From assembly GCA_028869255.1 (NCBI GenBank), contig CP110972.1:2733001-2797000 (forward strand): DNA of 64,000 nt, written 5' to 3'. The position numbers were made by a program, and so were the translations under genes. How positions within the stretch are numbered: the first letter of the stretch is position 1; every line of letters starts with the position of its first letter. The DNA comes from Pseudomonas poae. GTDB lineage: Bacteria > Pseudomonadota > Gammaproteobacteria > Pseudomonadales > Pseudomonadaceae. Below are positions 1 through 9,237 of the stretch, piece after piece. The notes beneath the pieces were generated by a model. The model ran no database searches. It had not been told where the DNA came from and was given only the letters and a program-made list of their open reading frames with translations.

Positions 1-2
1 GG

Positions 3-269
3 GACGCCCACAACCCGGCCGCCAGGGACTTTCGCTTCAATTGCAACATTCGTTATGTGCCAACCCAACTGCCTGCCTCGCAAACAGTCGCGCCAACCGG
101 CACCGCGCCCAAGGCAGGCTGGCACGCATCGTTCGTCGAAGCGACATTTGAGGATGGCATGATCGCCACCAGCCAGGTGCAGATAACGCCCGACACATAC
201 CCCTCCCAACCACCCGCACCGGGCGGGCCTTTTTGCCAAACGTTGCAGGAGCGAGTGCCCTCTGAGTGA
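3..269 (+). CDS. PhoPQ-activated pathogenicity-related protein (PqaA-like), C-terminal end, partial
   Basis: Only the last 88 codons lie in the window; the frame is open from base 3 with no start, so the gene begins upstream. The visible peptide has the motif pair ARDFRFN and GWHASFVEATF, which resemble the C-terminal beta-rich end of PqaA-type proteins (PF10142; alpha/beta hydrolase-like, usually exported). This is recognised from memory of the family, not from a search. The last 20 or so residues are Pro-rich and run through a terminator-like hairpin (213-234), which suggests that the natural stop may lie earlier and that this tail is read-through after a small change. Family confidence is moderate. 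Confidence 0.6.
   Translation, partial: DAHNPAARDFRFNCNIRYVPTQLPASQTVAPTGTAPKAGWHASFVEATFEDGMIATSQVQITPDTYPSQPPAPGGPFCQTLQERVPSE
213..234 (+). terminator. Rho-independent terminator-like hairpin inside the end of the PqaA-like frame
   Basis: A CCCGC stem (213-217) pairs with GCGGG (223-227) and is followed by CC and five T. It lies about 35 bases before the stop of the open frame, so it would terminate transcription just inside the annotated end. Confidence 0.45.
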
Positions 270-355
270 GGCGCGGTTTGCCGGGGCTGGTATCTGGATT
301 TTATCGGGTTAGAATCATCGGCATTTCCTGCCTGCTTCATTGATACGAGCCCCCC

Positions 356-1501
356 ATGAGCTTTGATTTCGACACGATCCACCCACGCCTCGGCACCGGC
401 AGCACCAAGTGGAACCGTTACCCGCAGGACGTTCTGCCAATGTGGATCGCCGACATGGATATCGCCGCGCCGCCCGCCGTGTTGCAAGCTCTGCACCAGC
501 GCCTCGACCAGCAGATTCTCGGCTACAGCGTGGCCGGCCCGGATGTGCGCGAAGCCATCATCGACGACCTGTGGGCCAAGTACGCCTGGCGCGTGCAGCC
601 TGAAGACCTGCTGTTTCTGCCGGGTGTCGAACCCGGCTTCAATATGGCGCTGCACGGGTTTGTGCAGCCCGGCCAACCGGTGGTGTTGCAAACGCCCAAC
701 TATCGGCCGATCCGCCTGGCGCCCGGCCACTGGAACCTGCCGCGTATCGAAGTGCCGTTCGAGCTGATCAACGGTGAATACCTCACGCCGCTGCCGGCCC
801 TGCACCAGGCCTTGACCGGCGCCGGTGCGCTGCTGTTGAGCAACCCGCACAACCCGATGGGCAAAGTCTTCCCACGCGAAGAATTGCTGGCCGTGGCCAA
901 CGCCTGCCTGGAACACGGCGCGCTGATCATCAGCGACGAAATCCACGCCGAACTGTGCTTCGACGGCCGCCGCCACATCCCCACCGCCAGCCTCAGCCCC
1001 GCCATCGCCCAGCGCACCATCACGCTGATGTCGGCCAGCAAGGCTTACAACGTAGCAGGCCTCAAGACCTGTTTTGCGGTGGTGCAGAACGCCGAGGTCC
1101 GCGAGCGCTTCAACCAGGCCCGCTGCGGCATGGTCGACAGCGTGAGCCCCCTGGGCCTGGAGGCCACTCGCGCGGCCTACAGCCAGTGCGGCGAATGGCT
1201 GGAGGCGCTGGTGCAGTACCTGCAAGCCAACCGCGACTACCTGCTTGACGCCGTGCAAACGCGCTTGCCTGGCGTGGTGATGCACGTGCCGCAGGGCACC
1301 TACCTAGCCTGGCTGGACTGCAGCGCTTTGGGCCTGGACGACCCGCAGCAGTTCTTCCTGGAGCAGGCCAAGGTCGGTTTGAGCGCGGGGATCGAATTCG
1401 GCGACGACAGCCAGCAGTTCGTACGTCTGAACTTCGGCTGCCCACGGGCCATGCTGGAAGAAGGTTTGCAGCGTATGGAGCGCAGCCTGCAAAACCGCTG
1501 A
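356..1501 (+). CDS. PLP-dependent cystathionine beta-lyase / C-S lyase, PatB (MalY) family
   Basis: A 381-residue fold-type I PLP enzyme of normal length for PatB/MalY C-S lyases, which split cystathionine and other cysteine S-conjugates to pyruvate, ammonia and a thiol in the cytoplasm. The N-terminal LPMWIADMD segment is typical of the PatB group. SNPHNPMGK (about 162-170) and SDEIHAEL (about 193-200) are the aminotransferase-fold active-site segments, and SASK (Lys229) should carry the PLP. The start ATG at 356 has no strong Shine-Dalgarno. The gene stands alone and converges on the toxin gene, with a hairpin between them. Substrate is not readable from sequence; several genes nearby concern sulfur. 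Confidence 0.85.
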   Translation: MSFDFDTIHPRLGTGSTKWNRYPQDVLPMWIADMDIAAPPAVLQALHQRLDQQILGYSVAGPDVREAIIDDLWAKYAWRVQPEDLLFLPGVEPGFNMALHGFVQPGQPVVLQTPNYRPIRLAPGHWNLPRIEVPFELINGEYLTPLPALHQALTGAGALLLSNPHNPMGKVFPREELLAVANACLEHGALIISDEIHAELCFDGRRHIPTASLSPAIAQRTITLMSASKAYNVAGLKTCFAVVQNAEVRERFNQARCGMVDSVSPLGLEATRAAYSQCGEWLEALVQYLQANRDYLLDAVQTRLPGVVMHVPQGTYLAWLDCSALGLDDPQQFFLEQAKVGLSAGIEFGDDSQQFVRLNFGCPRAMLEEGLQRMERSLQNR

Positions 1502-1506
1502 AAAGA

Positions 1507-1529
1507 ACTGGCACCTTCGCGGTGCCAGT
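1507..1529. terminator. Perfect hairpin between convergent genes
   Basis: A 9-bp perfect stem (1507-1515 with 1521-1529) has the stable loop TTCGC. It sits between the stop of the PatB-like gene and the end of the convergent toxin frame, so it can serve either strand. There is no clear T-run. Confidence 0.6.
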
Positions 1530-1544
1530 CAACTTGCTCTGGGG

Positions 1545-4172
1545 TTAGTTTGGTGGTTTCTGAACGTCAACTTTCATGCTGCTCACCTGCGGAAAACGAC
1601 TGAAGTTCCCGCCTTGGTGTGAAGCGCTGACCGTCAGCAACGTACCGTCGCTGGTGATGAAAGTTGGCAGTGCTTGCTCGCCGTTCACGCCCTTGGGAAA
1701 CGCATGTTTGATCACCAGTTTCTGTAGTTCCCGCCCCGTTTCACCCATCAGGTTCACCGACAGATCCCCCGAGGGCGAAACCCTCCAGCCCTCCAGTTGA
1801 TCGGCGCGATAGTCCAGCCTGACGATACTTTTAACAGGATCCGTGATGGTCACCCCCTGATCGCCCTTGTTGATCACGTAGGTGTTGAAGCCGCCTTCGC
1901 CGTATAGATCGGCGCCGCCATTGACCACGACAATGTTCGCGCCTTTGCCGGTGTAAGCCACATCGTTATCACCATTGAGGGTGATCAGATTGTTTTCGTC
2001 ATTGCCCTGGACGAAGCTTTCCCCCTTGGCAACGGTGGTCACATTAGAGAATGACTGAAAGTGTGCGATTTTTTTCAAACCGTCGGTATTCGATTCTGCG
2101 GTTTTTATTGAGACTGTATGGGTCTTTAAGTTAATAACGTGCCCCAAGTAATTGGCAGTTTTATGGCTCCCGTCCTCCTCGAAGGAGGTGTTGAGCGCAC
2201 CCGAAAAAATCAACGTATTGCGCCCGTCTCCACCATTGAGTGAAGTTTGCCGCGGGCTGAAACCGTCTTTTTCGGTTTCCGAGACTTGCTCGGCCTGTTC
2301 CAGGGTCTGGCGTGCATCGGCATTGATCACAACCGTATCGTCCGCATCGCCACCTCTGATGCCTTTTTTGCCACCGCCCAGTAAAAAATAATTGGGTTTG
2401 TTCTCCACGCCTGATGCCCAGTCATCGCCGTCACCCAAATCCCAAAGCGTGGCCTTCGTTGCGCCCTGCTCGCCTTCTACTGCGTGTACGGGCTTACCGT
2501 TCAATGAGTTGAAAGGGCCTAAAAGATTATCGCCGGCGCCTTTGACACTCACCGTCGGAACATGGCCTGGCACTTTGATCTGATGCAGCAACCAGGAAGC
2601 AGGTGAATACCAAAGTGCCGGGGTAAGCCGGACTTTCCCGGAAACTTGTTTGGCCTCGACCTCGGCTGAACCGAATACAACGCGCTCAAAATATTCTTTG
2701 CCATCGCCTTGCAAAAAGGCCGTGTGGCGGGCTTGGTTCTGCTCCAGGTACTCCTCGGCGTATTTCTTTTCCAAATACGGCTTCATGACACTGAATCCCG
2801 GCTCAAACCCCAGGAACGACTTCACACCGACACTGAATTTTTGCCCACCCGAAAGCGGCGTATAACGATCAATCTCTTCTACGGTACGTACGGCTGAATA
2901 AATGGCTTGCGCGGCCATCAAGGCACCCGCCACGATCAGGCCCGCCGGGCCGGCAGCACTGGCACCTGCCATGAATGCCACGCCCAACGCTATTGATGTC
3001 ACAGCATTGGTGACGGCAAAAGCGCCATTGACGTAGTGGTCCTGTGCCTCTTTGCCTGTGCTGCGACCGGCTTTCTTGAATGAATCGACGGCGTTGTAGG
3101 TATCAAACGGCACGCTGAACACCAGCCCGATCCCGCCTGCGGCCTTGCCAACCATTTTTCCAAGGCTGCCGGTCTTGAAGGCTATGATGGACGAAGCCTG
3201 ACCAGTGATGGTTTTTTGCGCCATCTTGTTCAAGGCAACTTCTACGCCCAGGCCCGCATAATCCGCACCCACGGCGCCAAAACCAATAGCCGCCGCCGTA
3301 GTATCACCCTGTCTCAGGTTCTCGACGGCACTGCGCAGCCCCTGGAAAGTGCTGAACGCCCGAAACCCCAAGCCCGCGACCTGGTTGGATCGCGCTATTT
3401 TCGTGTCGCCGGCAGAGAAAAAGTCTGGCGGTACCGGTTTATTGCTGATTCGAAAATCGCGCATCTCAGCAGAAACCGTCGACATCGCCTTGACGGCTTT
3501 CGACAGCTCTTCCGGCACCTGGCCACCCTCCCGGCGGTTGATCATGGGTGGCGCGTCAAGGCTACGATTCGCCGCCAACTCACCAAGCACGCTATCCATA
3601 CGATCAGCAACCTCGCTGGGTGCCGACTTGAGGTTGGCCGCAAAGCGCGCGTAGTCGATCTCTACAGTGGCTGCCAGTTTGCTGCCATTCGGATCATTGA
3701 CCAGCGCATCTTCAATCGGCTTGCCGTTGACAGTGGCACCCAATTGGTAAAGTTCGGCACGACTGACCTCCACTTCACCGATGCGAATCGCAGGGCGCGT
3801 CTTGTCGAGTTCTTGCATGCGCTGCAATTGCGCCGCGTCAACCTGCGATGCCCCTGCGTTGAATGGCCTTGTCGTGAGGGCCACCGGTTGGTACGCGTCT
3901 GTACGAAGGCGCAGTTTTGCGTTTTCCGCAACCAGAAATACCGTGGGATCCGTCATGTACCGATGTACTTCTTGCAGCCGACCGGCGACCAAATCGGCGC
4001 GTGCCTGGCCGGGAGGTGCGTTGAAAAAGTCGTCGCCGATAATCAGGGTTGGCGGGGTGCTCAAACGCAGCTGTGTCTGCGGATGCTCGCCGGCGTTCGC
4101 AATAACTACCGAAACAACAGAGCCAACCGATTGCACGGCGGCCGGATTAACCTTTGAAAGGTTTTGCAGCAC
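1545..4172 (-). pseudogene. Large toxin, C-terminal part: TcdA/TcdB-type pore-forming region plus RTX-like tail (downstream half of a frameshifted gene)
   Basis: This 875-codon frame continues the frame at 4106-5722 after a one-base shift near 4188-4190. An in-frame TAG precedes residue I of the downstream frame by only a few codons and the listed start is a GTG without Shine-Dalgarno, so it is not an independent gene. Around residues 330-430 there are alternating hydrophobic helices (for example the Ala/Gly-rich stretch with AVTNAVTSIALGVAF), like the pore-forming/translocation region of TcdA/TcdB and Mcf-type toxins (PF12920 family, from memory). The last 250 residues are rich in GGD/GND motifs (GDGDDW, GGDADDTVV, GNDENNLITL) like degenerate RTX calcium-binding repeats. 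Adding one A in the AAA run restores a protein of about 1,400 residues. Confidence 0.65.
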
Positions 4173-5722
4173 GGAGTCGATCGTCGCTTTGACCTATGGT
4201 CGACTCTATGCGGGTCGATGCCAGCCGCTGCAGATACTTCTACTGACTTGCCCTGGATAGGTTCTGTTTTGAAATACGACGGTGAGCCAAGACGGTCCTC
4301 AGCCAGATGGGCACGATCTTTCTCCATACGTTCAAAGATGTACGGATACGCCTCTGGCGCGGCAGCTTGATTGATCGCATTGAGCAACTGTTGCCCCAGC
4401 ACTTTCATGGCCGGCACTTGCGAGGCATTTGGATGATCGGCAATAAACTGTTCGACCGTTTTGAAAACGTCCAATGCCTTGTGGAATTGATTCATGCCTT
4501 TAAGCTCATGGACTTCTTTCAACCCTTGCGACACGCGTTCGTAGGCTGTCGCAGCGGCGTCGCCGGCAGGCGGTGCATTAAACCGAAGCTCTGCTGACGT
4601 CGGCAGCTTTGAAGCACTCAGCACGTTAACCTGATCAAGACCGGCCAAGGGCGCGTCATACAAAAATTTGACGTTGTGGGAGGCACCGGATATCAGGGGA
4701 AGGTGATCGCGATTGAACACACTGATTTTGTACCTGGGCCTGCCGAGATCAGTCTGCAAAGGCTTGACCAAGTACTTGAGTTTGGGGTGAGTAAATATCT
4801 TTTTTAACCCGGCTTCAAAAGCTTCAGCGGAATCAAACCTGGTCAGGCCGATATTCGGGTCGAAGTAGTAATACGTTCGATGACCTGAGGGTTCAACGAC
4901 AACGCCTGCGGTCAGTCGATGTTTATGAGCGCTGATCAATAACGTTTTCGTGTCGGGTGAGCTGGTCAGTTGCGCTGTTATTTCGGAATAGGCGCCGATC
5001 TTGGTGGTGGCGGGGTCGTGTGCAACGTCGGGGTCGTCTACTTGTTTATGAACCCTCGCCAGGTTATGGAAGAACGTTTGGGATTCAGGTGAGTCAGGAT
5101 TGACGAGGGCTTGATGGATGTTACCGAGTAAAATGTGTTCCTTACCTTGCGCAATCGCCAACGACAGAAGATGCACTAACCCTGCGCATTCTCCCTTGGA
5201 CAATTGGTTGACGATGGAAAGGTAATAGCTTTGCGGGATGGGCGTAGTTCTTACGCCCGGGGCTGTCATGATCGCCGTGAAGTTTTTAACATCGTTTTGA
5301 GCGCCCGAGATCTGGCTCCGCTCTGTAAACCGCTGTTCAATGTAGTACTGCAGCGCGCCGAGTTGCGTAGGGCTCAGCCCACCTCCCACTGCAAGCCTCA
5401 TCAGTGCCTGATCGCTCATGGTCTTGTAATAGCCAGGAATTTCTACGGCCGCGGGAATAAAATACCCACGCTCGTAAGCGTGATGGTCGCTTTGTTTGGC
5501 CTTGACCACTTCCGATCGAAAAAGCGCAGGTACCTCATCATCCGGCACAACGCTGGGGGGCGGCCCGCCTGCAATAGAGGTGTGGCGACGAACGCGCTCA
5601 GACGCACCTTCGCGGTGTTGTTCATTGGGCGGTGTGGACGTGTCACGGGGATATAGGTCTAGGTCGGAAAAGAACGGCGCGGTACGGGTAGCGGGCAGAT
5701 GCATGAATACGCTCGTAATCAA
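4106..5722 (-). pseudogene. Large toxin, N-terminal part with papain-like (C58/YopT-like) Cys-His-Asp triad (upstream half of a frameshifted gene)
   Basis: A 538-codon frame whose first about 515 residues belong to the toxin and whose last about 24 (basic, Cys/Pro/Arg-rich) are out-of-frame readthrough after the shift near 4188. The TTG at 5722 follows directly on an in-frame TAA; the ATG at 5704 is the likelier start. With TTG numbering, GECAGL (Cys179), HKHRLTAG (His268) and YYYFDPN (Asp288) are in the order and setting of the C58 (YopT/AvrPphB) cysteine-protease triad: the Asp lies in a segment resembling the FDPN-type strand of those enzymes. The domain is fused to pore-forming and RTX-like regions, suggesting an exported toxin that delivers its own protease-like domain. 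No secretion gene or immunity gene is adjacent. Protease assignment is by motif only. Confidence 0.6.
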
Positions 5723-5883
5723 TTATTCGTTCTACATCCCTTTCATGGCGTGGCTCCTGACGAGTGCAACACTATCAACGGCACCAACAGCTCACCTATC
5801 AGACCTTTCTGAACAGCGCCAACAACCAGAAGCCAAGCGCCCGTTCAACAGCACCTGGCGCGAGTTCGATAACCAGCAGACCA

Positions 5884-5979
5884 AAATGTGGGAGGGGGCT
5901 TGCTCCCGATGGCGGCGTATCAGTCGACTTATTCAGAGACTGGCACACTGCGATCGGGAGCAAGCCCCCTCCCACATTT
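5884..5979. repeat. REPIN: two inverted REP copies (GGGAGGGGGCTTGCTCCC type)
   Basis: Two 27-base arms (5884-5910 and 5953-5979) are exact reverse complements separated by 42 bases. The core GGAGGGGGCTTGCTCCC is one of the common Pseudomonas fluorescens REP sequences. It lies between the toxin promoter region and the TOBE gene. Confidence 0.9.
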
Positions 5980-5989
5980 GCTAGCACAT

Positions 5990-6205
5990 TTACAGTTTGG
6001 CAATCGACACTTCGGTGGATTTCACAAAGGCAATCACTTCGCTGCCCACTTTCAATTCCAGGTCCCGCACCGAGCGGGTGGTGATCACCGACGTCACGAT
6101 GCCGGACGCGGTTTGCACGTCGATTTCGGACACCACTTCGCCCAGCAGAATTTCCTTGATCACGCCTTTGAACTGGTTGCGCACGTTGATCGCTTTAATA
6201 GTCAT
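5990..6205 (-). CDS. Molybdopterin-binding (Mop/TOBE domain) protein, SsuF-like
   Basis: A 71-residue protein that is a single TOBE/Mop domain (MTIKAINVRNQFKG at the start, LKVGSEVIAFVKSTEVSIAK at the end), the fold of molbindins that bind molybdate or similar oxyanions in the cytoplasm. The ATG at 6205 follows AAAGGAAAC, so the longer frame to 6259 is not needed. In P. putida a protein of this kind (SsuF) is encoded at the end of the ssu sulfonate operon; here it is divergent from a sulfonate-type ABC operon, which supports a link with organosulfur growth. Its exact role there is unknown. Confidence 0.85.
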   Translation of the reverse strand: MTIKAINVRNQFKGVIKEILLGEVVSEIDVQTASGIVTSVITTRSVRDLELKVGSEVIAFVKSTEVSIAKL

Positions 6206-6522
6206 GTCGGGTTTCCTTTTGGCTGTTGGGTCAATCCGCACGAATGCGCAGGCCCTCAAAATGCGCCATCAGCGAGAACATTAAAAGGAATATATAACTC
6301 TTTATTTATTCGATATAGATATATAAGAACTGTTGCCCAGCCAACAGTGGTTCAACAATCTGCTGCTTCCAGCAACAGCGTTAAACACCCTCCCCGCGTA
6401 AATCCGGCTCCTGGCCAGATGGCACAGAGACTGCATATTCCTATAAAGCATGATGAAACATGCCAACTCAGTTTTCTGAATATAAGAAAAGCCTTCTCTC
6501 AACGCCTTGCCGGAGCTGTTCC
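6206..6522. promoter_or_regulatory. Divergent promoter region between the TOBE gene and the ABC transporter operon
   Basis: A 317-base intergenic stretch with an AT-rich centre (about 6283-6330, TATATAACTCTTTATTTATTC and neighbours) unlike the flanking genes. No gene is evident. Both flanking units are of the kind controlled by sulfate starvation through CysB, so the AT-rich part is a plausible regulator and RNA polymerase site; no CysB consensus can be assigned by eye. Confidence 0.4.
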
Positions 6523-7479
6523 ATGAAACCCTTCACCCTACGCTTACTCGGCGCCTGCGCCCTCGCCCTGTGCCTACAGCCCCAGGCCTTTGCCGCCGAA
6601 ACCGATCCCGCCGAAGTCAACCTCGACTACGCCTACTATTCGCCCGTGAGCCTGGTACTCAAGCACTTCGGCTGGCTGGAACAGGCCCTGCCCCAGAGCA
6701 AGGTCGGTTGGGTGCTGAGCCAGGGCAGCAACCGCTCCCTGGAATACCTCAACAGCGGCGGCGTGGACTTCGCCTCCTCGGCGAGTTTGTCCGCCGTGTT
6801 GAGCCGCGCCAACGGCAGCCCGATCAAGTCGGTGTACGTCTACAGCCGCGCCGAATGGACCGCGCTGGTGGTGCGCAAAGACTCGCCTTACAAGAGCGTC
6901 TCCGACCTCAAAGGCAAAAAAATCGCCGCCACCAAAGGCACCGACCCGTACCTGTTCACCCTGCGCAGCCTGCAATTGGCCGGGCTGAAAAAGGACGATG
7001 TGGAACTGGTGCACCTGCAACACCCGGACGGCCGTACCGCGCTGGAAAAAGGTGATGTGGACGCTTGGGCCGGTCTCGACCCGCACATGGCGGCCAGCGA
7101 AATCCAGGCCGGCTCGCGCCTGTTGTACCGCAACAAGGACTTCAACAGCTACGGCGTGGTCAGCGTCACCGAGAAGTTCGCCAAGGAACACCCGCAAACC
7201 ATCACCAAGGTGCTCGGCGCCTATGAGAAAGCCCGCGACTGGGCGGTAAAACACCCGGACGAGTTTGCCAAGCTGCTCGCTGATGAATCTGGCTTGCCGC
7301 TGGAGGTGGCCAAGCTGCAATTGTCGCGTACCGACCTGAGCACGCCATTTCTCAGCAGCAAGGATGTGGCGTCGTCCAAGGCCGCCGCACCGATCCTGGT
7401 GTCCGAAGAACTGGTGCGCAAAGGTGTGAATGTGGACCAGGTGATCGACCAGTTGATCGACACCTCGTACGGCCACTAA
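6523..7479 (+). CDS. ABC transporter periplasmic substrate-binding protein, aliphatic sulfonate (SsuA) type
   Basis: A 318-residue exported binding protein. The start ATG at 6523 is preceded by GGAG at 8 bases. Residues 1-25 form a signal peptide (MKPFTLRLLGACALALCLQ, cleavage likely after AFA-AE). The mature part has the nitrate/sulfonate/taurine-binding fold: DYAYYSPVSLVLKHFGWLE near the N-terminus, SGGVDFASSASLSAV around 70-84, and DLKGKKIAATKGTDP. It is the first gene of a three-gene operon (binding protein, permease, ATPase). Family membership is firm, but the precise ligand (alkanesulfonate, sulfate ester or other) cannot be told; no SsuD or SsuE is adjacent. Confidence 0.85.
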   Translation: MKPFTLRLLGACALALCLQPQAFAAETDPAEVNLDYAYYSPVSLVLKHFGWLEQALPQSKVGWVLSQGSNRSLEYLNSGGVDFASSASLSAVLSRANGSPIKSVYVYSRAEWTALVVRKDSPYKSVSDLKGKKIAATKGTDPYLFTLRSLQLAGLKKDDVELVHLQHPDGRTALEKGDVDAWAGLDPHMAASEIQAGSRLLYRNKDFNSYGVVSVTEKFAKEHPQTITKVLGAYEKARDWAVKHPDEFAKLLADESGLPLEVAKLQLSRTDLSTPFLSSKDVASSKAAAPILVSEELVRKGVNVDQVIDQLIDTSYGH

Positions 7480-7489
7480 GGAGCGCGTG

Positions 7490-8317
7490 ATGACCAGCAA
7501 AACCCAAGCATTGCCCCTGGCCGCGCCGGCGGCGATCAACCGCAGTGCCTGGCCGAGGCGGCTCAAGGGCCTGGTGTTGCCGGTGCTGATCCTGCTGGTG
7601 TTGGAGGTGGTGGTGCGGGTGGGCTGGCTGCCGTCGTATCAGATGCCGGCGCCCAGCGAGATCGCCGTGACCCTTGCGGACCTGGCAGAAGGCGCCTTGT
7701 GGAAGCACATCAGCGCCAGCCTCGGCCGGGTGCTGCTGGGCTTTGCCATTGGTGCCAGCCTGGCGTTGGTGTTTGCCGCCTGGGTCGGCTTGAGCCGGGA
7801 AGCTGAAGCCTACCTGGAACCAACCTTCGCCGGGCTGCGCTCGATCCCAAGCCTGGCCTGGGTGCCGCTGTTGCTGCTGTGGCTGGGCATCGACGAGACC
7901 TCGAAAATCGCACTGATTGCAATTGGCGCGTTCTTCCCGGTGTACCTCAATGGCGTCGCGGCGATCCGCGATATCGACCGCAAGCTGGTGGAAGTCGGGC
8001 AAATGTACGGCTTCAGCCGACGGCGCCTGGTGCGGCGCATCCTGTTGCCCGCCGCCCTGCCCGGCCTGTTCACCGGCTTGCGCAGCGGCTTGAGCCTGGC
8101 GTGGATGTTTCTGGTGGCGGCCGAGCTGATCGCGGCCACCAAGGGTTTGGGTTACCTGCTCAGCGATGGGCGGGAAACCTCGCGGCCGGACATCGTGCTG
8201 GCGGCAATCATCGTACTGGCGCTGTTGGGCAAGGTCAGCGACGGCCTGCTGGCGGCGCTGGAGAAACGCTGCCTGGCCTGGCGTGACACCTTCAATGGCC
8301 AAGGTGGGGAGCAATGA
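7490..8317 (+). CDS. ABC transporter permease, SsuC/TauC type
   Basis: A 275-residue inner-membrane permease with about six transmembrane segments. The EAA loop is visible as VEVGQMYGFSRRRLVRRILL followed by PAALPGLFTGLRSGL, which contacts the ATPase. RBS AAGGAG (from 7480) is 7 bases before ATG 7490, so this ATG is preferred to the GTG at 7487. It lies 10 bases after the binding-protein gene and overlaps the ATPase gene by four bases (ATGA), showing one transcript and coupled translation. Confidence 0.88.
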   Translation: MTSKTQALPLAAPAAINRSAWPRRLKGLVLPVLILLVLEVVVRVGWLPSYQMPAPSEIAVTLADLAEGALWKHISASLGRVLLGFAIGASLALVFAAWVGLSREAEAYLEPTFAGLRSIPSLAWVPLLLLWLGIDETSKIALIAIGAFFPVYLNGVAAIRDIDRKLVEVGQMYGFSRRRLVRRILLPAALPGLFTGLRSGLSLAWMFLVAAELIAATKGLGYLLSDGRETSRPDIVLAAIIVLALLGKVSDGLLAALEKRCLAWRDTFNGQGGEQ

Positions 8318-9030
8318 GCATGCAGCCATTACTGGACATCCATGTGGTACGCAAAAGCTTCGCCAGCACCACCGTATTGAAAGACGTGCGCCTGGCCTTG
8401 CAACCACGCGAAGCCGTGAGCCTGCTGGGCCCCAGCGGTTGTGGCAAAAGCACCTTGCTGCGGATCGTCGCCGGGCTGGAAACGGACTTCCGGGGCGAAC
8501 TGCGCAGCCCCGACGGCGAGGTCGCGTTTGTGTTCCAGGAGCCTCGCTTGATGCCCTGGCTCACCGTGGAGCAGAACATCGGCTTCAGCGATGACAACCG
8601 CTACGACAAGGCCTGGGTCACGCAATTGATCGAGGAAGTCGGCCTCAAGGGCTTTGCCCAGGCATTGCCCAAAGCGCTGTCCGGTGGCATGGCGCAGCGC
8701 GTGGCCATCGCCCGTGGCCTGTATTCAAGGCCGCAGGTGTTGTTGCTGGATGAGCCGTTCAGCGCAGTGGATGCGTTTACCCGGATGAAGCTGCAGGATT
8801 TGCTGCTGCAACTGGCCGCGCACCATGCCATCGCCCTGCTGCTGGTCACCCATGATGTGGATGAAGCGCTGTACCTGAGTGATCGGGTGCTGGTGATGGA
8901 CAACCGGCCGAGCAGCATTCGCCAGGAGCTGGCGGTGGACTTGCCGCACCCAAGGGACCGCCGCGACCCGCTGCTGGCGCAGCTCAAGGCACTGTCCTTG
9001 ACTGAGCTGCAGCGGGCGCATGTGATCTAG
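8314..9030 (+). CDS. ABC transporter ATP-binding protein, SsuB/TauB type
   Basis: A 238-residue cytoplasmic ATPase powering the importer. Walker A GPSGCGKST (about 39-47), Q-loop FVFQEPRLMPW, signature LSGGMAQRVAIARG, Walker B VLLLDEPFSAVD and switch LLVTHDVDEAL are all intact. The EPRLMPW Q-loop segment is typical of the nitrate/sulfonate/taurine subfamily. Last gene of the operon; a REPIN follows after about 40 bases. Confidence 0.9.
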   Translation: MSMQPLLDIHVVRKSFASTTVLKDVRLALQPREAVSLLGPSGCGKSTLLRIVAGLETDFRGELRSPDGEVAFVFQEPRLMPWLTVEQNIGFSDDNRYDKAWVTQLIEEVGLKGFAQALPKALSGGMAQRVAIARGLYSRPQVLLLDEPFSAVDAFTRMKLQDLLLQLAAHHAIALLLVTHDVDEALYLSDRVLVMDNRPSSIRQELAVDLPHPRDRRDPLLAQLKALSLTELQRAHVI

Positions 9031-9071
9031 GGCAACGGATGCAGGCTCTTGTAGCAAATTAGCAAGCCCGC

Positions 9072-9223
9072 CTGTTGTGGCGAGCGGGCTGTTGTGGCGA
9101 GCGGGCTTGCCCGCGTTGGGCTGCGTAGCGGCCCCAAAAAAAGCGGGAGCGCTGCGCACTCCAACGCGGGCAAGCCCGCTCGCCACAACAGCCCGCTCGC
9201 CACAGCAAGCCCGCTCGCCACAA
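9072..9223. repeat. Nested REPIN with two REP units in the left arm and three in the right
   Basis: The left side (9072-9117) carries two copies of TGTGGCGAGCGGGCT in tandem. The right side starting at 9163 is its exact reverse complement for about 43 bases and then has one more REP unit ending near 9223. The centre contains further partly self-complementary sequence. Tandem duplication of REP units within a REPIN is less common than the simple two-arm form seen elsewhere in the window. Confidence 0.85.
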
Positions 9224-9237
9224 GGACGGGAGTTATG

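Noticed and set aside
53..1285. Long minus-strand frame of 410 codons opposite the PatB-like gene
   Set aside because: Composition is typical of an antisense shadow in GC-rich DNA (His, Gln, Arg, Val-rich) and it lacks any family motif.
4170..4200. Programmed -1 ribosomal frameshift joining the two toxin halves
   Set aside because: No X XXY YYZ slippery heptamer is present (TCAAAGC only), and other genes in the window show similar one-base breaks, so a deletion or sequencing error is simpler.
5723..5883. Possible gene remnant between the toxin start and the REPIN
   Set aside because: Short open frames exist on both strands but none shows a start with RBS or recognisable motifs.
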